64,000 nt of DNA from Pseudomonas sp. BBP2017 (GTDB taxonomy: Bacteria; Pseudomonadota; Gammaproteobacteria; Pseudomonadales; Pseudomonadaceae): contig NZ_PVZN01000007.1 in assembly GCF_003024385.1 (NCBI RefSeq), positions 1 through 64,000 on the forward strand, read 5' to 3'. The translations under genes were made by a program, and so were the position numbers. Below are positions 1-8,316 of the stretch, piece by piece. The notes below the pieces were generated by a model, which saw nothing but the letters and a program-made list of their open reading frames with translations, was not told the DNA's origin and searched no databases. Numbering within the stretch: position 1 is the first letter of the stretch; each line of letters begins with the position of its first letter.

Positions 1-1539
1 AGTGAAGAAGGCATTGCCTGGCACCACCAACACAGCTCGGATGGCCACTTACTGGTATTCACCGACGACCAGACCTTTTTCCCCAAGCTGGGTGCAACGC
101 CGTACCTGCAAGGCAGTGGCCTGGTGGTGGAACATCCGCTGGTCAGCCAGTTCTCCCAGCGCTTCAGCACGCGGACCAGCGCCGTCACCCGGCGCGACTA
201 TGACCTGAAACGCCCCAGCCGGTTAGTGGAAAACCAGTTCACCGCCGAGTTCACTCCGGCGCTTGAGGATTACCACTACCCCACGCTGATCGACACCGAA
301 GAACGCGGCAAGCAGCTGGCCCGCCAGGCCCTGGAACGGCATCGCAGCGACTACCAGTTGGCTGAAGGCAAAAGTGACCAGCCAAGCCTGCGCAGCGGTC
401 ACTTTTTCGACCTGAGCGAACACCCGCGTAAAGCGTGCAACGACTTGTGGCTACTGCTCAGCGTGACCCACGAAGGCAAGCAGCCGCAGGTGCTTGAGGA
501 GTCGGCCGACAGCCAGGCCGAAGACGGCTTCAGCCAAGGCTACCGCAACCGCTTCAGCGCCATCCCCTGGGACGTGTTCTACCGGCCACCGCTGGTCACA
601 CGCGAATCGGTGCTGGTCAGCCAGACCGCCCGTGTCACCGGACCTGAGGGCGAAGAAATCTTTTGCGATGAACATGGCCGGGTCAAAGTCGAGTTCCATT
701 GGGACCGCGCCGAGCTGAACAGCGACAAGAGCAGTTGCTGGCTGCGGGTGTCGTCCAGTTGGGCTGGAGAGGGCTTTGGTGCGGTAACCATTCCGCGCAT
801 CGGCATGGAAGTGGTGGTGACCTTCCTGGAGGGCGATCCCGACCAGCCGTTGATTACCGGGTGTGTGCCGAACACGCGCACACCGCTGCCCTACCCGTTG
901 CCGGCGAACAAGACCAAAACCGTGCTGCGCAGCCGCAGTACGCCGGGCAGCAGTGGCTACAACGAACTGTCGATTGAGGACCGCAAAGGCCAGGAGCTGA
1001 TCTACCTGCGCGCGCAGCGTGACCTGGCGCAAAAGATCGCGAATGACAGCCGCTTGGAAGTCGGTAACGAACGCCGGGAAACCATCAAGGGCAACAGCAT
1101 CGCAGTGCTGGAAGCTGAAGACCAGCGCACCGTGACGGCGGATCGCAAGGTTGAGCTCAAAGCCAACGACTACCAGCAGGTCGCCAACAGCAGCCATACC
1201 CGCGTGGGGCAAACGCTGGTGGCTGAAGCCGGTCAGCAAGTGCACCTCAAGGCCGGGGCCCAGGTGGTCCTCGATGCCGGCGCCAGCATCACCTTGAAAG
1301 GCGGCGGCCAGCATATCGTCATCGGCCCCGGCGGTATTTTCAGCAGCGTGCCCATCGTGCTGGGTGGTACGCCGGTTTTGGGGGTTCCCGCGCAGCAGGC
1401 CCTTTCGGCCATACCAATGGTTGCCGAGGCGCTAGATGCTTTGCCATCGGTTACCCAGGAAGCGGCGTTGAGGCAAGCCGCTCAGCAAGCCGCCCCCTTC
1501 TGCTCGGTATGTCAAAAACTATCGGAGCTGGATGCATGA
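1..1539 (+). CDS. vgrG: T6SS spike protein VgrG (5' end outside window)
   Basis: Trimeric spike of the type VI secretion system, which carries effectors out of the cell on the Hcp tube. The frame is open from base 1, so only the C-terminal 512 residues are seen. The partial protein starts in the gp27-like part (IAWHHQHSSDGHLLVFTDD), continues into the gp5/OB region (GRVKVEFHWDR, SSCWLRVSSSWAG, PRIGMEVVVTFLEGDPDQP) and ends in a beta-helix with DUF2345-like repeats. A short tail with two cysteines (PFCSVCQKL) follows. The stop overlaps the start of the DUF4123 gene (ATGA), which places adaptor and effector in the same transcript as the spike that should carry them. The family is clear; the subclass is not assigned. 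Confidence 0.96.
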   Translation, partial: SEEGIAWHHQHSSDGHLLVFTDDQTFFPKLGATPYLQGSGLVVEHPLVSQFSQRFSTRTSAVTRRDYDLKRPSRLVENQFTAEFTPALEDYHYPTLIDTEERGKQLARQALERHRSDYQLAEGKSDQPSLRSGHFFDLSEHPRKACNDLWLLLSVTHEGKQPQVLEESADSQAEDGFSQGYRNRFSAIPWDVFYRPPLVTRESVLVSQTARVTGPEGEEIFCDEHGRVKVEFHWDRAELNSDKSSCWLRVSSSWAGEGFGAVTIPRIGMEVVVTFLEGDPDQPLITGCVPNTRTPLPYPLPANKTKTVLRSRSTPGSSGYNELSIEDRKGQELIYLRAQRDLAQKIANDSRLEVGNERRETIKGNSIAVLEAEDQRTVTADRKVELKANDYQQVANSSHTRVGQTLVAEAGQQVHLKAGAQVVLDAGASITLKGGGQHIVIGPGGIFSSVPIVLGGTPVLGVPAQQALSAIPMVAEALDALPSVTQEAALRQAAQQAAPFCSVCQKLSELDA

Positions 1540-2387
1540 ATCAGGCTTATCTGCTGCTGGACGGTGCCCTGATCGATAACCTGCCGAGCCGCCTGCTCGA
1601 GCTTGCAGGCAGTACGGCGTATCAATCGCTGTATCGACAGACTGCGTACAGCGCTCTGCTAGCGGTTAGCCCGGTGTTGGTGCCGGTATTACCGAACAGC
1701 CCGTTAGCACACACCTTTACCCACGAGTGGAGTACGACGGCGGGTATCTGGCTGGAGTCCGAGGTGAATGAGGCGGCTTTGTTGCAACATCTGCGCAGCC
1801 TGATTCACGCCCGCATCGAGGGCGATACCAAGGCTTTTTTTCGATATTACGACCCCCGTATCACGCCCTTGTGGCTGGCAGACCTAGCGCCCCAGGAGCG
1901 TGATCGGCTAATGGGGCCGATCCGCCGTATCTTGCTGCCGGAATCGCTTCACCTTGGCGGTTTCATTGCTCAGGCAAACCCTGAGCAGCCGATCGCCCAG
2001 TACACGGAGAAGCCTTGGTTATTGCTTACCCCGGAACAGTTGGAGCGCATGAGCGCAGCCAAGCAGCAGCGTCTTGCTCAGCAGTTGATCGAACTTTACC
2101 AGCAACACTTTCCTCAGCGCCTGCAAGGGTTGGAGCCCGCGGCACAACAGCAATGGGCCCTGGCCTGTCAACGCAGTGCTGAACGCCACGGCTACAGCGC
2201 CGCCGATCAAGTCATTCACTGGGCCAGCTTTCACGCCGTGCTGGGCGATGAATTCCCCGACGCTGCAGAGCACGCCGTTTACCGCCAGATCCTCGACCAG
2301 AAAGAGGTCTTACCTGCACAGCGTCTCGATAACCTGAATGCCGAGCTGCATCGCCAGCTGCTCACCGACAAGGAACTCTTTGCATGA
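1536..2387 (+). CDS. DUF4123 T6SS effector adaptor (Tap/TEC-like)
   Basis: DUF4123 proteins are chaperone/adaptors that load an effector onto VgrG. This 283-residue protein has the usual layout: an N-terminal lobe (AYLLLDGALIDNLPSRLLEL), a central stretch with FFRYYDPRITPLWLADL near residue 105-125 that is typical of the family, and a helical C-terminal lobe. I chose the ATG at 1536 because it forms an ATGA overlap with vgrG and has GGAG about 8 bases upstream. An in-frame ATG at 1509 would give a longer overlap and is less likely. The 3' end overlaps the effector gene (ATGA at 2384-2387). Its position between vgrG and the effector predicts that it escorts that effector. Confidence 0.9.
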   Translation: MNQAYLLLDGALIDNLPSRLLELAGSTAYQSLYRQTAYSALLAVSPVLVPVLPNSPLAHTFTHEWSTTAGIWLESEVNEAALLQHLRSLIHARIEGDTKAFFRYYDPRITPLWLADLAPQERDRLMGPIRRILLPESLHLGGFIAQANPEQPIAQYTEKPWLLLTPEQLERMSAAKQQRLAQQLIELYQQHFPQRLQGLEPAAQQQWALACQRSAERHGYSAADQVIHWASFHAVLGDEFPDAAEHAVYRQILDQKEVLPAQRLDNLNAELHRQLLTDKELFA

Positions 2388-5300
2388 GTGCAGACAAGCT
2401 GGACATGCTCGACCGCCTGGCTCAGGTTGAGCGCGCCGCCAGGGCGATGCCCCATGAAGATATCAACTGCCTCATAACGCCTTGCCCTGCCAGCCAGCCT
2501 GAAGTGTTCGTGGTGCCGGTACGCTATGCCCTGGCAGAAGAAAAAGCGACCCATCCCTGCTGCACGCCCGGCGTTGTCACCCGCAGCCACCCCATGGCGG
2601 CACGCCGCCTGCGCGGCGGTTATCTGTACCTGTGGCAGGACCAAGGCCCTCTCAAACGCTACGCCGTCGCGCCGAATGGTTTACTTAGCGAGCAAGCGCT
2701 GGAGGACGATGACACCATCGTCCTGAACGGCACCTTGGCAGGGCTTGCGCTAAAAAAAATCCATAACGCCTGGATGCTCTACAGCGAGTACCCGCTGCCC
2801 GCGGAACACTGTCAGGCGTTGAGCACCAGCAGTGCCAAGCGCGACACGCACATGCGCCGTATCGCCTTGCGCACGGTGGCCAACGAGCTGCAGGCGCCGC
2901 ATTGCCCGCCACTGACCAGTGCCGACCAGGTCATCGCCGAACTGATCCCGGCCATCTACGCCCGCTCGATGAAGGCCGATTACAAAAACGGCGGTGACGA
3001 TACCGCCGCGCTGGGCGCAGCGGTGATGAAAGAGCCGACAACCCGCAATATCAACGCCTACACCGCGGCGATGCACCGCTCACGGGAACGGGAGAAGGTC
3101 ATCGGCCAACACCCCGAGGCCAGCGACGAACCGCCGGGCCAGTGGAGTGCCGAACGCTGGCAGGGCCAGAGCACTCAGGACTGGCTGGAAACCGCCAAAG
3201 CCCAGGCCAATGGCTTGTTCCCTGTGTTTGCTTGCCTGGACGATGACCTCGGCGTGCTGCGTGACATCAACCATGAGCAAGAGTGGCTGGAAGCGCGTCA
3301 CGAACAGTGGATCGCTGATAACAACCTGCGCCTGAGCATTGGCGGCTTTGTGCGCAGCCTGGTCAGCGAAGACGGGGCAGAGCTGGCTGGCAGCCTCAAC
3401 TACCGCTACAAGGGGCGCGACTTCAGCCTCACGCCTGAGCAGGGCAAGGTCATGCTCGACACCCAGCATCGGCTGGATGAACAACTCCGGGCTGAAACCG
3501 AGGCCCGCCGTTACGGTGGTCACCCCAGCCCGGCTGAAGCCGCCGCCCGCGATACGCGTATCGCCACTATTGTGGCGCCCGTGCGGGCCTTTATTCCGGC
3601 AGATTTGTACAACGAGGCAGAGCACCTGGTGCGCGAATACCGCGCCGAAAAGCAGGCCAACCGCGATAACGATTTCCTCAGCGCCAAGGTGAGTGAATAC
3701 ATCGACCTGGAGGCGATGAACGCCTGGCTCGAGCGCACCGCACCCACGCATTTCCAGCAGGTCGAACAACGTCATACAGCGCTGTTTAGCGACCGGGGCA
3801 TGTTCCTCAAGCGTTCCGCCAATGGCACCTGGTTTGTCGATTACCATGACCTGGGCACACGGCACTGGTTGACCGAACTGGCTGGCGGTTGCCTGACCGC
3901 GCAATGCATTCGTGCCCAGGGCGCCGAACAATACGCCGACTACGTGCGGGCCGCCGATGGCGGCGCACTGACCCACCTGTTCCGCGCCTGGACGCCCTCG
4001 CTCGATGCGGGCCTCAACACCGCCACGCGTCTGAGCGAATGGCTGGCGGCCCTGGCCGCCGAGAATATCGCCGCGACCCATCAGGCACTGGCGCCACTGA
4101 CCCGGCCGATTATGGATGACCTCGCAGCCATGGCCCGAGACACCCATAGCCCGTGGAGCGTGCTGGTCAACCGTCTGGCGGCGGCGTTGCTGTTGCTCAA
4201 GGACAATCAAACCTTCAGCAGTGCCTGGCTCGGGGTTTTCGTCGCCGCTCGGCTGGGCAGCAACACGCGCTTGCAGGGCGTCATCGAAGGTGGCCGACAG
4301 CTCTGGACATTGCTGGGGTACGAAGCCGAAGGACTGACCCGCTGGGCCCGCGCGACAGGGGAAGCCATTGGCGCCGGGCGCGTAGCGGGGATCGCGAATT
4401 CCACCTTTGTGACTAATAGCGGTGGGGTCGTGCCCCTGGCCGCTTTGCTGCTGAATTCGCTCAATGCGAGTAACTACCTGAGTCAGGCCGGGACCGTGGA
4501 GGGGATGGACGACCGGCGTGTGAACGACACGATTTCAGCATCCTTGTATACGGCGGCTGCGCTGACAGCGGTGATTGATAATCAGGTGCGGCAGGGGATG
4601 AAGAAGGATAGGTTCTATTTCTTTGGTTCTCCGGCTCCAACCCTGACCCTGTTTGGTGGGGTGATTGGTGGACTCTCAGCCTATGCAGCTCTAAAGGAGT
4701 TCAAGTCCCTGCAAATACAGCTAGAGAGTGCCCAGACTCGTACCGATCCATGGTTGGAGATGCGCCACGCGGTGGTGTCTGGTCAAGTGACAGCTTATGG
4801 CGCCCAAGCGTTGTTAGGCTTCGGTCAAACGGCAAGAGCCTTGGCTGGTCTAGTGGAAGTCGAAACCGCCATCATGCGTTACTCGCTGTACATGGGCCCG
4901 CTGAACTGGATCATTGCCGCGCTGGGCGTGTTGTACTTGATCACCTGGTATTTTCAGCAAACGCCCATGCAGAAGTTTCTCAGCAGCTGCTGCTGGTCAA
5001 AACCGCGGGCAGGCAATCTGGCGCCTATTGCCGCCGAGGCCCAACAGGCTGAACTCAACCACCTGTACGGCATCCTGTATACCCCACGGGTCAGCATGCA
5101 GAGCCGCCTGGAAATGGGCCGTAACCCTGGACCCTTGGGGTTGGGCGCCGCAAGCGCCATTGATTCCCTGACCATCGATTTGCCAGGGGCCGAGCCCGGT
5201 AGTGCCTACCTGAAACTGAGCCTGATGGGAGATCCATGGGATAGCCAGCTCTCCCTCCACTTGTTCAGACACCGTCCGCCAGACGAATACCAAGAGCCTA

Positions 5301-5656
5301 GACCTTGGCGGAATATGACACCGCACTGGCTGCCCAGCAGCACCTGTAGCTGGATACCGTTCAAGGAAGGTCAAGGCTTGCGCCTCAGTGGCCCCTTCAA
5401 CATCGAGCCCGGCGTCCTGGGTACAAAACCCCGCACCGTCTCCCTGCGTCTGTGGTATCGCACCCCGTTAACCGCACTGCTGGGCGCCAAAACCTTTATC
5501 GGCGGTGAGCGCGGTGTTGCCTTCACCCTGAGTGGCAACGACGGTGTGGTTGCCCTGCGGGACGATCCGACACCGGAACTGGATCGTGTGCCGGTTTATG
5601 TGCTCGACGCGAAGCAAGCCGGGGCCTATTACCTGCAACCCAAGGACAAGACATGA
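2384..5656 (+). CDS. VasX/BTH_I2691-like T6SS membrane effector
   Basis: A 1090-residue putative anti-bacterial effector. The N-terminal ~130 residues (CLITPCPASQPEVFVVPVRY, RRLRGGYLYLWQ) match the VasX N-terminal region of T6SS membrane-perforating toxins. The long middle is soluble and charged. The C-terminal third has several hydrophobic segments, for example TLTLFGGVIGGLSAYAAL near 753 and PLNWIIAALGVLYLITWYF near 839-857. A soluble module of about 230 residues (859-1090) then follows, and it recurs as a separate gene at 6576-7304. Start and stop overlap the adaptor and the DUF6708 gene. Seen: membrane segments and module duplication. Inferred: pore-type activity and delivery by the upstream VgrG. 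I see no enzymatic motif. Confidence 0.85.
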   Translation: MSADKLDMLDRLAQVERAARAMPHEDINCLITPCPASQPEVFVVPVRYALAEEKATHPCCTPGVVTRSHPMAARRLRGGYLYLWQDQGPLKRYAVAPNGLLSEQALEDDDTIVLNGTLAGLALKKIHNAWMLYSEYPLPAEHCQALSTSSAKRDTHMRRIALRTVANELQAPHCPPLTSADQVIAELIPAIYARSMKADYKNGGDDTAALGAAVMKEPTTRNINAYTAAMHRSREREKVIGQHPEASDEPPGQWSAERWQGQSTQDWLETAKAQANGLFPVFACLDDDLGVLRDINHEQEWLEARHEQWIADNNLRLSIGGFVRSLVSEDGAELAGSLNYRYKGRDFSLTPEQGKVMLDTQHRLDEQLRAETEARRYGGHPSPAEAAARDTRIATIVAPVRAFIPADLYNEAEHLVREYRAEKQANRDNDFLSAKVSEYIDLEAMNAWLERTAPTHFQQVEQRHTALFSDRGMFLKRSANGTWFVDYHDLGTRHWLTELAGGCLTAQCIRAQGAEQYADYVRAADGGALTHLFRAWTPSLDAGLNTATRLSEWLAALAAENIAATHQALAPLTRPIMDDLAAMARDTHSPWSVLVNRLAAALLLLKDNQTFSSAWLGVFVAARLGSNTRLQGVIEGGRQLWTLLGYEAEGLTRWARATGEAIGAGRVAGIANSTFVTNSGGVVPLAALLLNSLNASNYLSQAGTVEGMDDRRVNDTISASLYTAAALTAVIDNQVRQGMKKDRFYFFGSPAPTLTLFGGVIGGLSAYAALKEFKSLQIQLESAQTRTDPWLEMRHAVVSGQVTAYGAQALLGFGQTARALAGLVEVETAIMRYSLYMGPLNWIIAALGVLYLITWYFQQTPMQKFLSSCCWSKPRAGNLAPIAAEAQQAELNHLYGILYTPRVSMQSRLEMGRNPGPLGLGAASAIDSLTIDLPGAEPGSAYLKLSLMGDPWDSQLSLHLFRHRPPDEYQEPRPWRNMTPHWLPSSTCSWIPFKEGQGLRLSGPFNIEPGVLGTKPRTVSLRLWYRTPLTALLGAKTFIGGERGVAFTLSGNDGVVALRDDPTPELDRVPVYVLDAKQAGAYYLQPKDKT

Positions 5657-6579
5657 GTACGCCACCGGCCGGTACCACGAAAAAACGGCTGTTTTCGCGC
5701 AATCACTACTTGGCGCCATTGCCCATCCCTACCGGTCGAAAACCCTCGGATGTGCTCAACATCATTTGGCGCAAGAACGAGGTGTTTCTCGACATCGGCA
5801 ATTACAGCATCGGTTCGGCGGTGATGGTGATATGGCCAGTAGTGATGCTGTTTTTGGGGCTAGCCTACTTCTTAGATGACCCTGACGCGCTGATCTTGGG
5901 GGCTTGTATTACAGGCCTCCCTATCTTTTTTGTGATCCATGGCCTGTTCCGCGAGGTTCCCCTACCAGTGCGCTTTAATCGGCAACGCCGTGAAGTGTGC
6001 GTACCACGAGCGGATGGCGAGTACTGGATTGTCCCCTGGGAAAGCGTGACCGCAGCGGCAACGCAACATTCGTCGGTGAGCCAGGCAGGTAAGGCAACCA
6101 TGGGCTTGCTGGTCATTGGCTTTGAGAACCCCGACCCGCAGGCCAAAGACGATAACAAGCATTTCTCGCTGGGCTTTAACTGTGGCGGTGGCACCACCGC
6201 CATGGCGTTGTGGGAGTGCATGCGCAGTTATATGGAAATTGGGCCGGATGCCGCACCGGAGGCAGCTGCACTTAACGCAGGCGGAAGCCTGCGCTACTAC
6301 ATCGACTACATGAGCGATAAGGCTAAAACTCGCGGCTGGATTCTGACGTTATTGTGGGAGGGCGTATTGGGGGTATTTATTTTCAACGCCCCTTTGGCCC
6401 AATACCTGCAAAGGAAAAAACTGAACCCGCCTCCAGACCTGACCTATCCCGCCATCATCGAATGGTCCAAACCACTGCCGCCCGAGCAGTGGGCCAAGCG
6501 CTCCCCAGAGCTGGAAGCCGCCATCGCCAAGCGTGAGGCCGAGTTAGCCGCGCAGTCGCACCCCATGGACGAGACATGA
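5653..6579 (+). CDS. DUF6708-type membrane protein, probable immunity protein (copy 1)
   Basis: A 308-residue protein starting in an ATGA overlap with the effector gene. Two hydrophobic segments (about 55-74 and 79-98) are followed by PVRFNRQRREVCVPR and a soluble beta-rich part. A third hydrophobic stretch (GWILTLLWEGVLGVFIF) lies near 231-247. This looks like the DUF6708 family found beside T6SS effectors. Encoded directly after a membrane-targeted effector, it is best read as the cognate immunity protein of the inner membrane; that is inference from context. It is nearly identical to the protein at 7301-8245 except in residues about 60-100, the membrane hairpin, which may set specificity. 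The alternative is an accessory chaperone. Confidence 0.8.
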   Translation: MSTPPAGTTKKRLFSRNHYLAPLPIPTGRKPSDVLNIIWRKNEVFLDIGNYSIGSAVMVIWPVVMLFLGLAYFLDDPDALILGACITGLPIFFVIHGLFREVPLPVRFNRQRREVCVPRADGEYWIVPWESVTAAATQHSSVSQAGKATMGLLVIGFENPDPQAKDDNKHFSLGFNCGGGTTAMALWECMRSYMEIGPDAAPEAAALNAGGSLRYYIDYMSDKAKTRGWILTLLWEGVLGVFIFNAPLAQYLQRKKLNPPPDLTYPAIIEWSKPLPPEQWAKRSPELEAAIAKREAELAAQSHPMDET

Positions 6580-7304
6580 GTACGCCAGCGGCAGGCACCA
6601 CGAAAAAAACGCCACTGCAAAATTTCCTCAGTGCCTGCTGCTGGTCAAAAGCGCGGGCGGGCAATCTGGCTCCTATTGCGGCCAAGGCCCAACAAACCGA
6701 ACTCAACCAACTGTACGGCATCCTGTATACCCCCCGGGTCAGCATGCAGAGCAGTTCGGCGGTGAGCAGTTCCAACAGTCCTTCAGGCCTGGCCTCCGAA
6801 AGTGCCATCAATGCCCTGACCATCGACTTGCCAGGTGCCGAGCCCGGCAGCGCCTACCTGGAACTGAGCCTGATCGGTGATCCCGTGGATACCCAGCGCT
6901 ACCACGACTTGATCAAAAACAGCCCGCCCCACAATTACAAACCACCCAGACCTTGGCGGGACATGGCACCTCGTTGGCTGTACGCCGGCACCTGCAGTTG
7001 GATTCCGCTCAACGAAGGCCAAGGCTTGCGCTTGAGTGGCCCGTTCAGCACCGAGCCAGGTGTGCTTGGCACGCTCCCCCGCACCGTCTCCCTGCGCTTA
7101 CGCTATCGCACCCCCTTGACCGCCATGCTGGGCACCAAAAGTTATATCGGCGGTGAGCGGGGCATTGCCTTCACCCTGACTGACAACGACGGCGTGGTGG
7201 CCCTGCGGGACGATCCGACACCGGCACTGGATAATGCGCCGATTTATCCGCTCGGCGAAGGCCGACCCAATGCCTATTTCCTGCAACCCAAGGACAAGAC
7301 ATGA
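6576..7304 (+). CDS. Orphan copy of the effector C-terminal module
   Basis: A 242-residue protein whose residues ~15-242 align without gaps of note to the last ~230 residues of the 1090-residue effector (shared blocks NLAPIAA, LNHLYGILYTPRVSMQS versus LNQLYGILYTPRVSMQS, SIDSLTIDLPG-like, GPF, RTVSLRL, FLQPKDKT/YLQPKDKT). Its first 11 residues (MSTPAAGTTKK) are instead those of the DUF6708 proteins, so the 5' end is a chimaeric joint. No membrane segment is present. It overlaps both neighbours by ATGA. Two segments differ strongly from the effector copy (after SMQS and before PPRPWRDM). It could be a store of alternative effector ends, as with orphan Rhs tips, or an expressed accessory protein. 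Its function is unknown. Confidence 0.8.
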   Translation: MSTPAAGTTKKTPLQNFLSACCWSKARAGNLAPIAAKAQQTELNQLYGILYTPRVSMQSSSAVSSSNSPSGLASESAINALTIDLPGAEPGSAYLELSLIGDPVDTQRYHDLIKNSPPHNYKPPRPWRDMAPRWLYAGTCSWIPLNEGQGLRLSGPFSTEPGVLGTLPRTVSLRLRYRTPLTAMLGTKSYIGGERGIAFTLTDNDGVVALRDDPTPALDNAPIYPLGEGRPNAYFLQPKDKT

Positions 7305-8245
7305 GTACGCCACCGGCAGGCACCACGAAAAAACGGCTGTTTTCGCGCAATGACTATTTCGCGCCACTGCCTATTCCTACCGGTCGAAAACCCTCGGATG
7401 TGCTCAACATCATTTGGCGTAAGAACGAGGTGTTTCTCGACATCAGTAATTACAGCATCGGTTCGGCAGTGATGGTGATGTGGCCAATGGTGATGGTGTT
7501 TTTAGCTATCTCTTACTTCACTCGAAACCTCAACTCCGACATCAGTCAAAATATTTTGATATTCGGCTCGATTATCATGGCTCCCGGTGTATTTTTTTTA
7601 ATCTTGGGCCTTTTCCGCGAGACGCCTTTACCAGTGCGCTTCAATCGGCAACGCCGTGAAGTGTGCGTACCGCGTGCAGATGGTGAGTACTGGATTGTCC
7701 CCTGGGAAAGCGTGACCGCAGCGGCAACGCAACATTCGTCGGTGAGCCAGGCGGGTAGAACCACAATGGGTTTATTGATCATCGGCTTTGAAAACCCCGA
7801 CCCGCAGGCCAAAGACGATAACAACCATTTCTCGCTGGGCGTTAACTGTGGCGGTGGCACCACGGCCATGGCGTTGTGGGAGTGCATGCGCAGTTATATG
7901 GAAATTGGGCCGGATGCCGCACCGGAGGCAGCTGCACTTAACGCAGGCGGAAGCCTGCGCTACTACATCGACTACATGAGCGATAAGGCTAAAACTCGCG
8001 GCTGGATTCTGACATTATTGTGGGAGGGCGTATTGGGGGTATTTATTTTCAACGCCCCTTTGGCCCAATACCTGCAAAGGAAAAAACTGAACCCGCCTCC
8101 AGACCTGACCTATCCCGCCATCATCGAATGGTCCAAACCGTTGCCGCCCGAGCAATGGGCCAAGCGTTCCCCGGAGCTGGAAGCCGCCATCGCCAAGCGT
8201 GAGGCCGAATTAACCGCGCAGACGCAACCCACGGACAACACATGA
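7301..8245 (+). CDS. DUF6708-type membrane protein, probable immunity protein (copy 2)
   Basis: Second copy, 314 residues, in ATGA overlap with the orphan module. From PVRFNRQRREVCV to the C-terminus it is almost identical to copy 1, including long stretches of identical DNA (for example 7870-8110 against 6204-6444). The first ~58 residues also match. Between them, the second half of helix 1, the loop and helix 2 are replaced by unrelated sequence six residues longer (TRNLNSDISQNILIFGSII). Base composition in this replaced stretch is visibly AT-richer than its flanks. The pattern is what is expected of an immunity protein paired with a different effector variant, but the partner is inferred. 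Confidence 0.8.
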   Translation: MSTPPAGTTKKRLFSRNDYFAPLPIPTGRKPSDVLNIIWRKNEVFLDISNYSIGSAVMVMWPMVMVFLAISYFTRNLNSDISQNILIFGSIIMAPGVFFLILGLFRETPLPVRFNRQRREVCVPRADGEYWIVPWESVTAAATQHSSVSQAGRTTMGLLIIGFENPDPQAKDDNNHFSLGVNCGGGTTAMALWECMRSYMEIGPDAAPEAAALNAGGSLRYYIDYMSDKAKTRGWILTLLWEGVLGVFIFNAPLAQYLQRKKLNPPPDLTYPAIIEWSKPLPPEQWAKRSPELEAAIAKREAELTAQTQPTDNT

Positions 8246-8316
8246 GTACACCACCGGCAGGCACCACGAAAAAGCGGCTGTTTTCGCGTAATGACGGCCC
8301 CGCGCTAGCGATTTAA
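8242..8316 (+). pseudogene. Truncated 5' stub of a third DUF6708 gene
   Basis: An ATGA overlap with the preceding gene opens a third reading frame starting MSTPPAGTTKKRLFSRND, the same first 18 residues as the DUF6708 copies. It then diverges at 8295 and stops after 25 codons (TAA 8314-8316). The rest of the gene is missing and the AraC gene on the other strand begins its stop codon inside this TAA. This is direct evidence that the array was once longer and was cut by recombination or deletion exactly behind the repeated 5' cassette. Confidence 0.85.

Noticed and set aside
8242..8316. Functional small peptide gene
   Set aside because: It is the exact beginning of the DUF6708 genes followed by abrupt divergence and a stop, so a truncated copy is the simpler reading.
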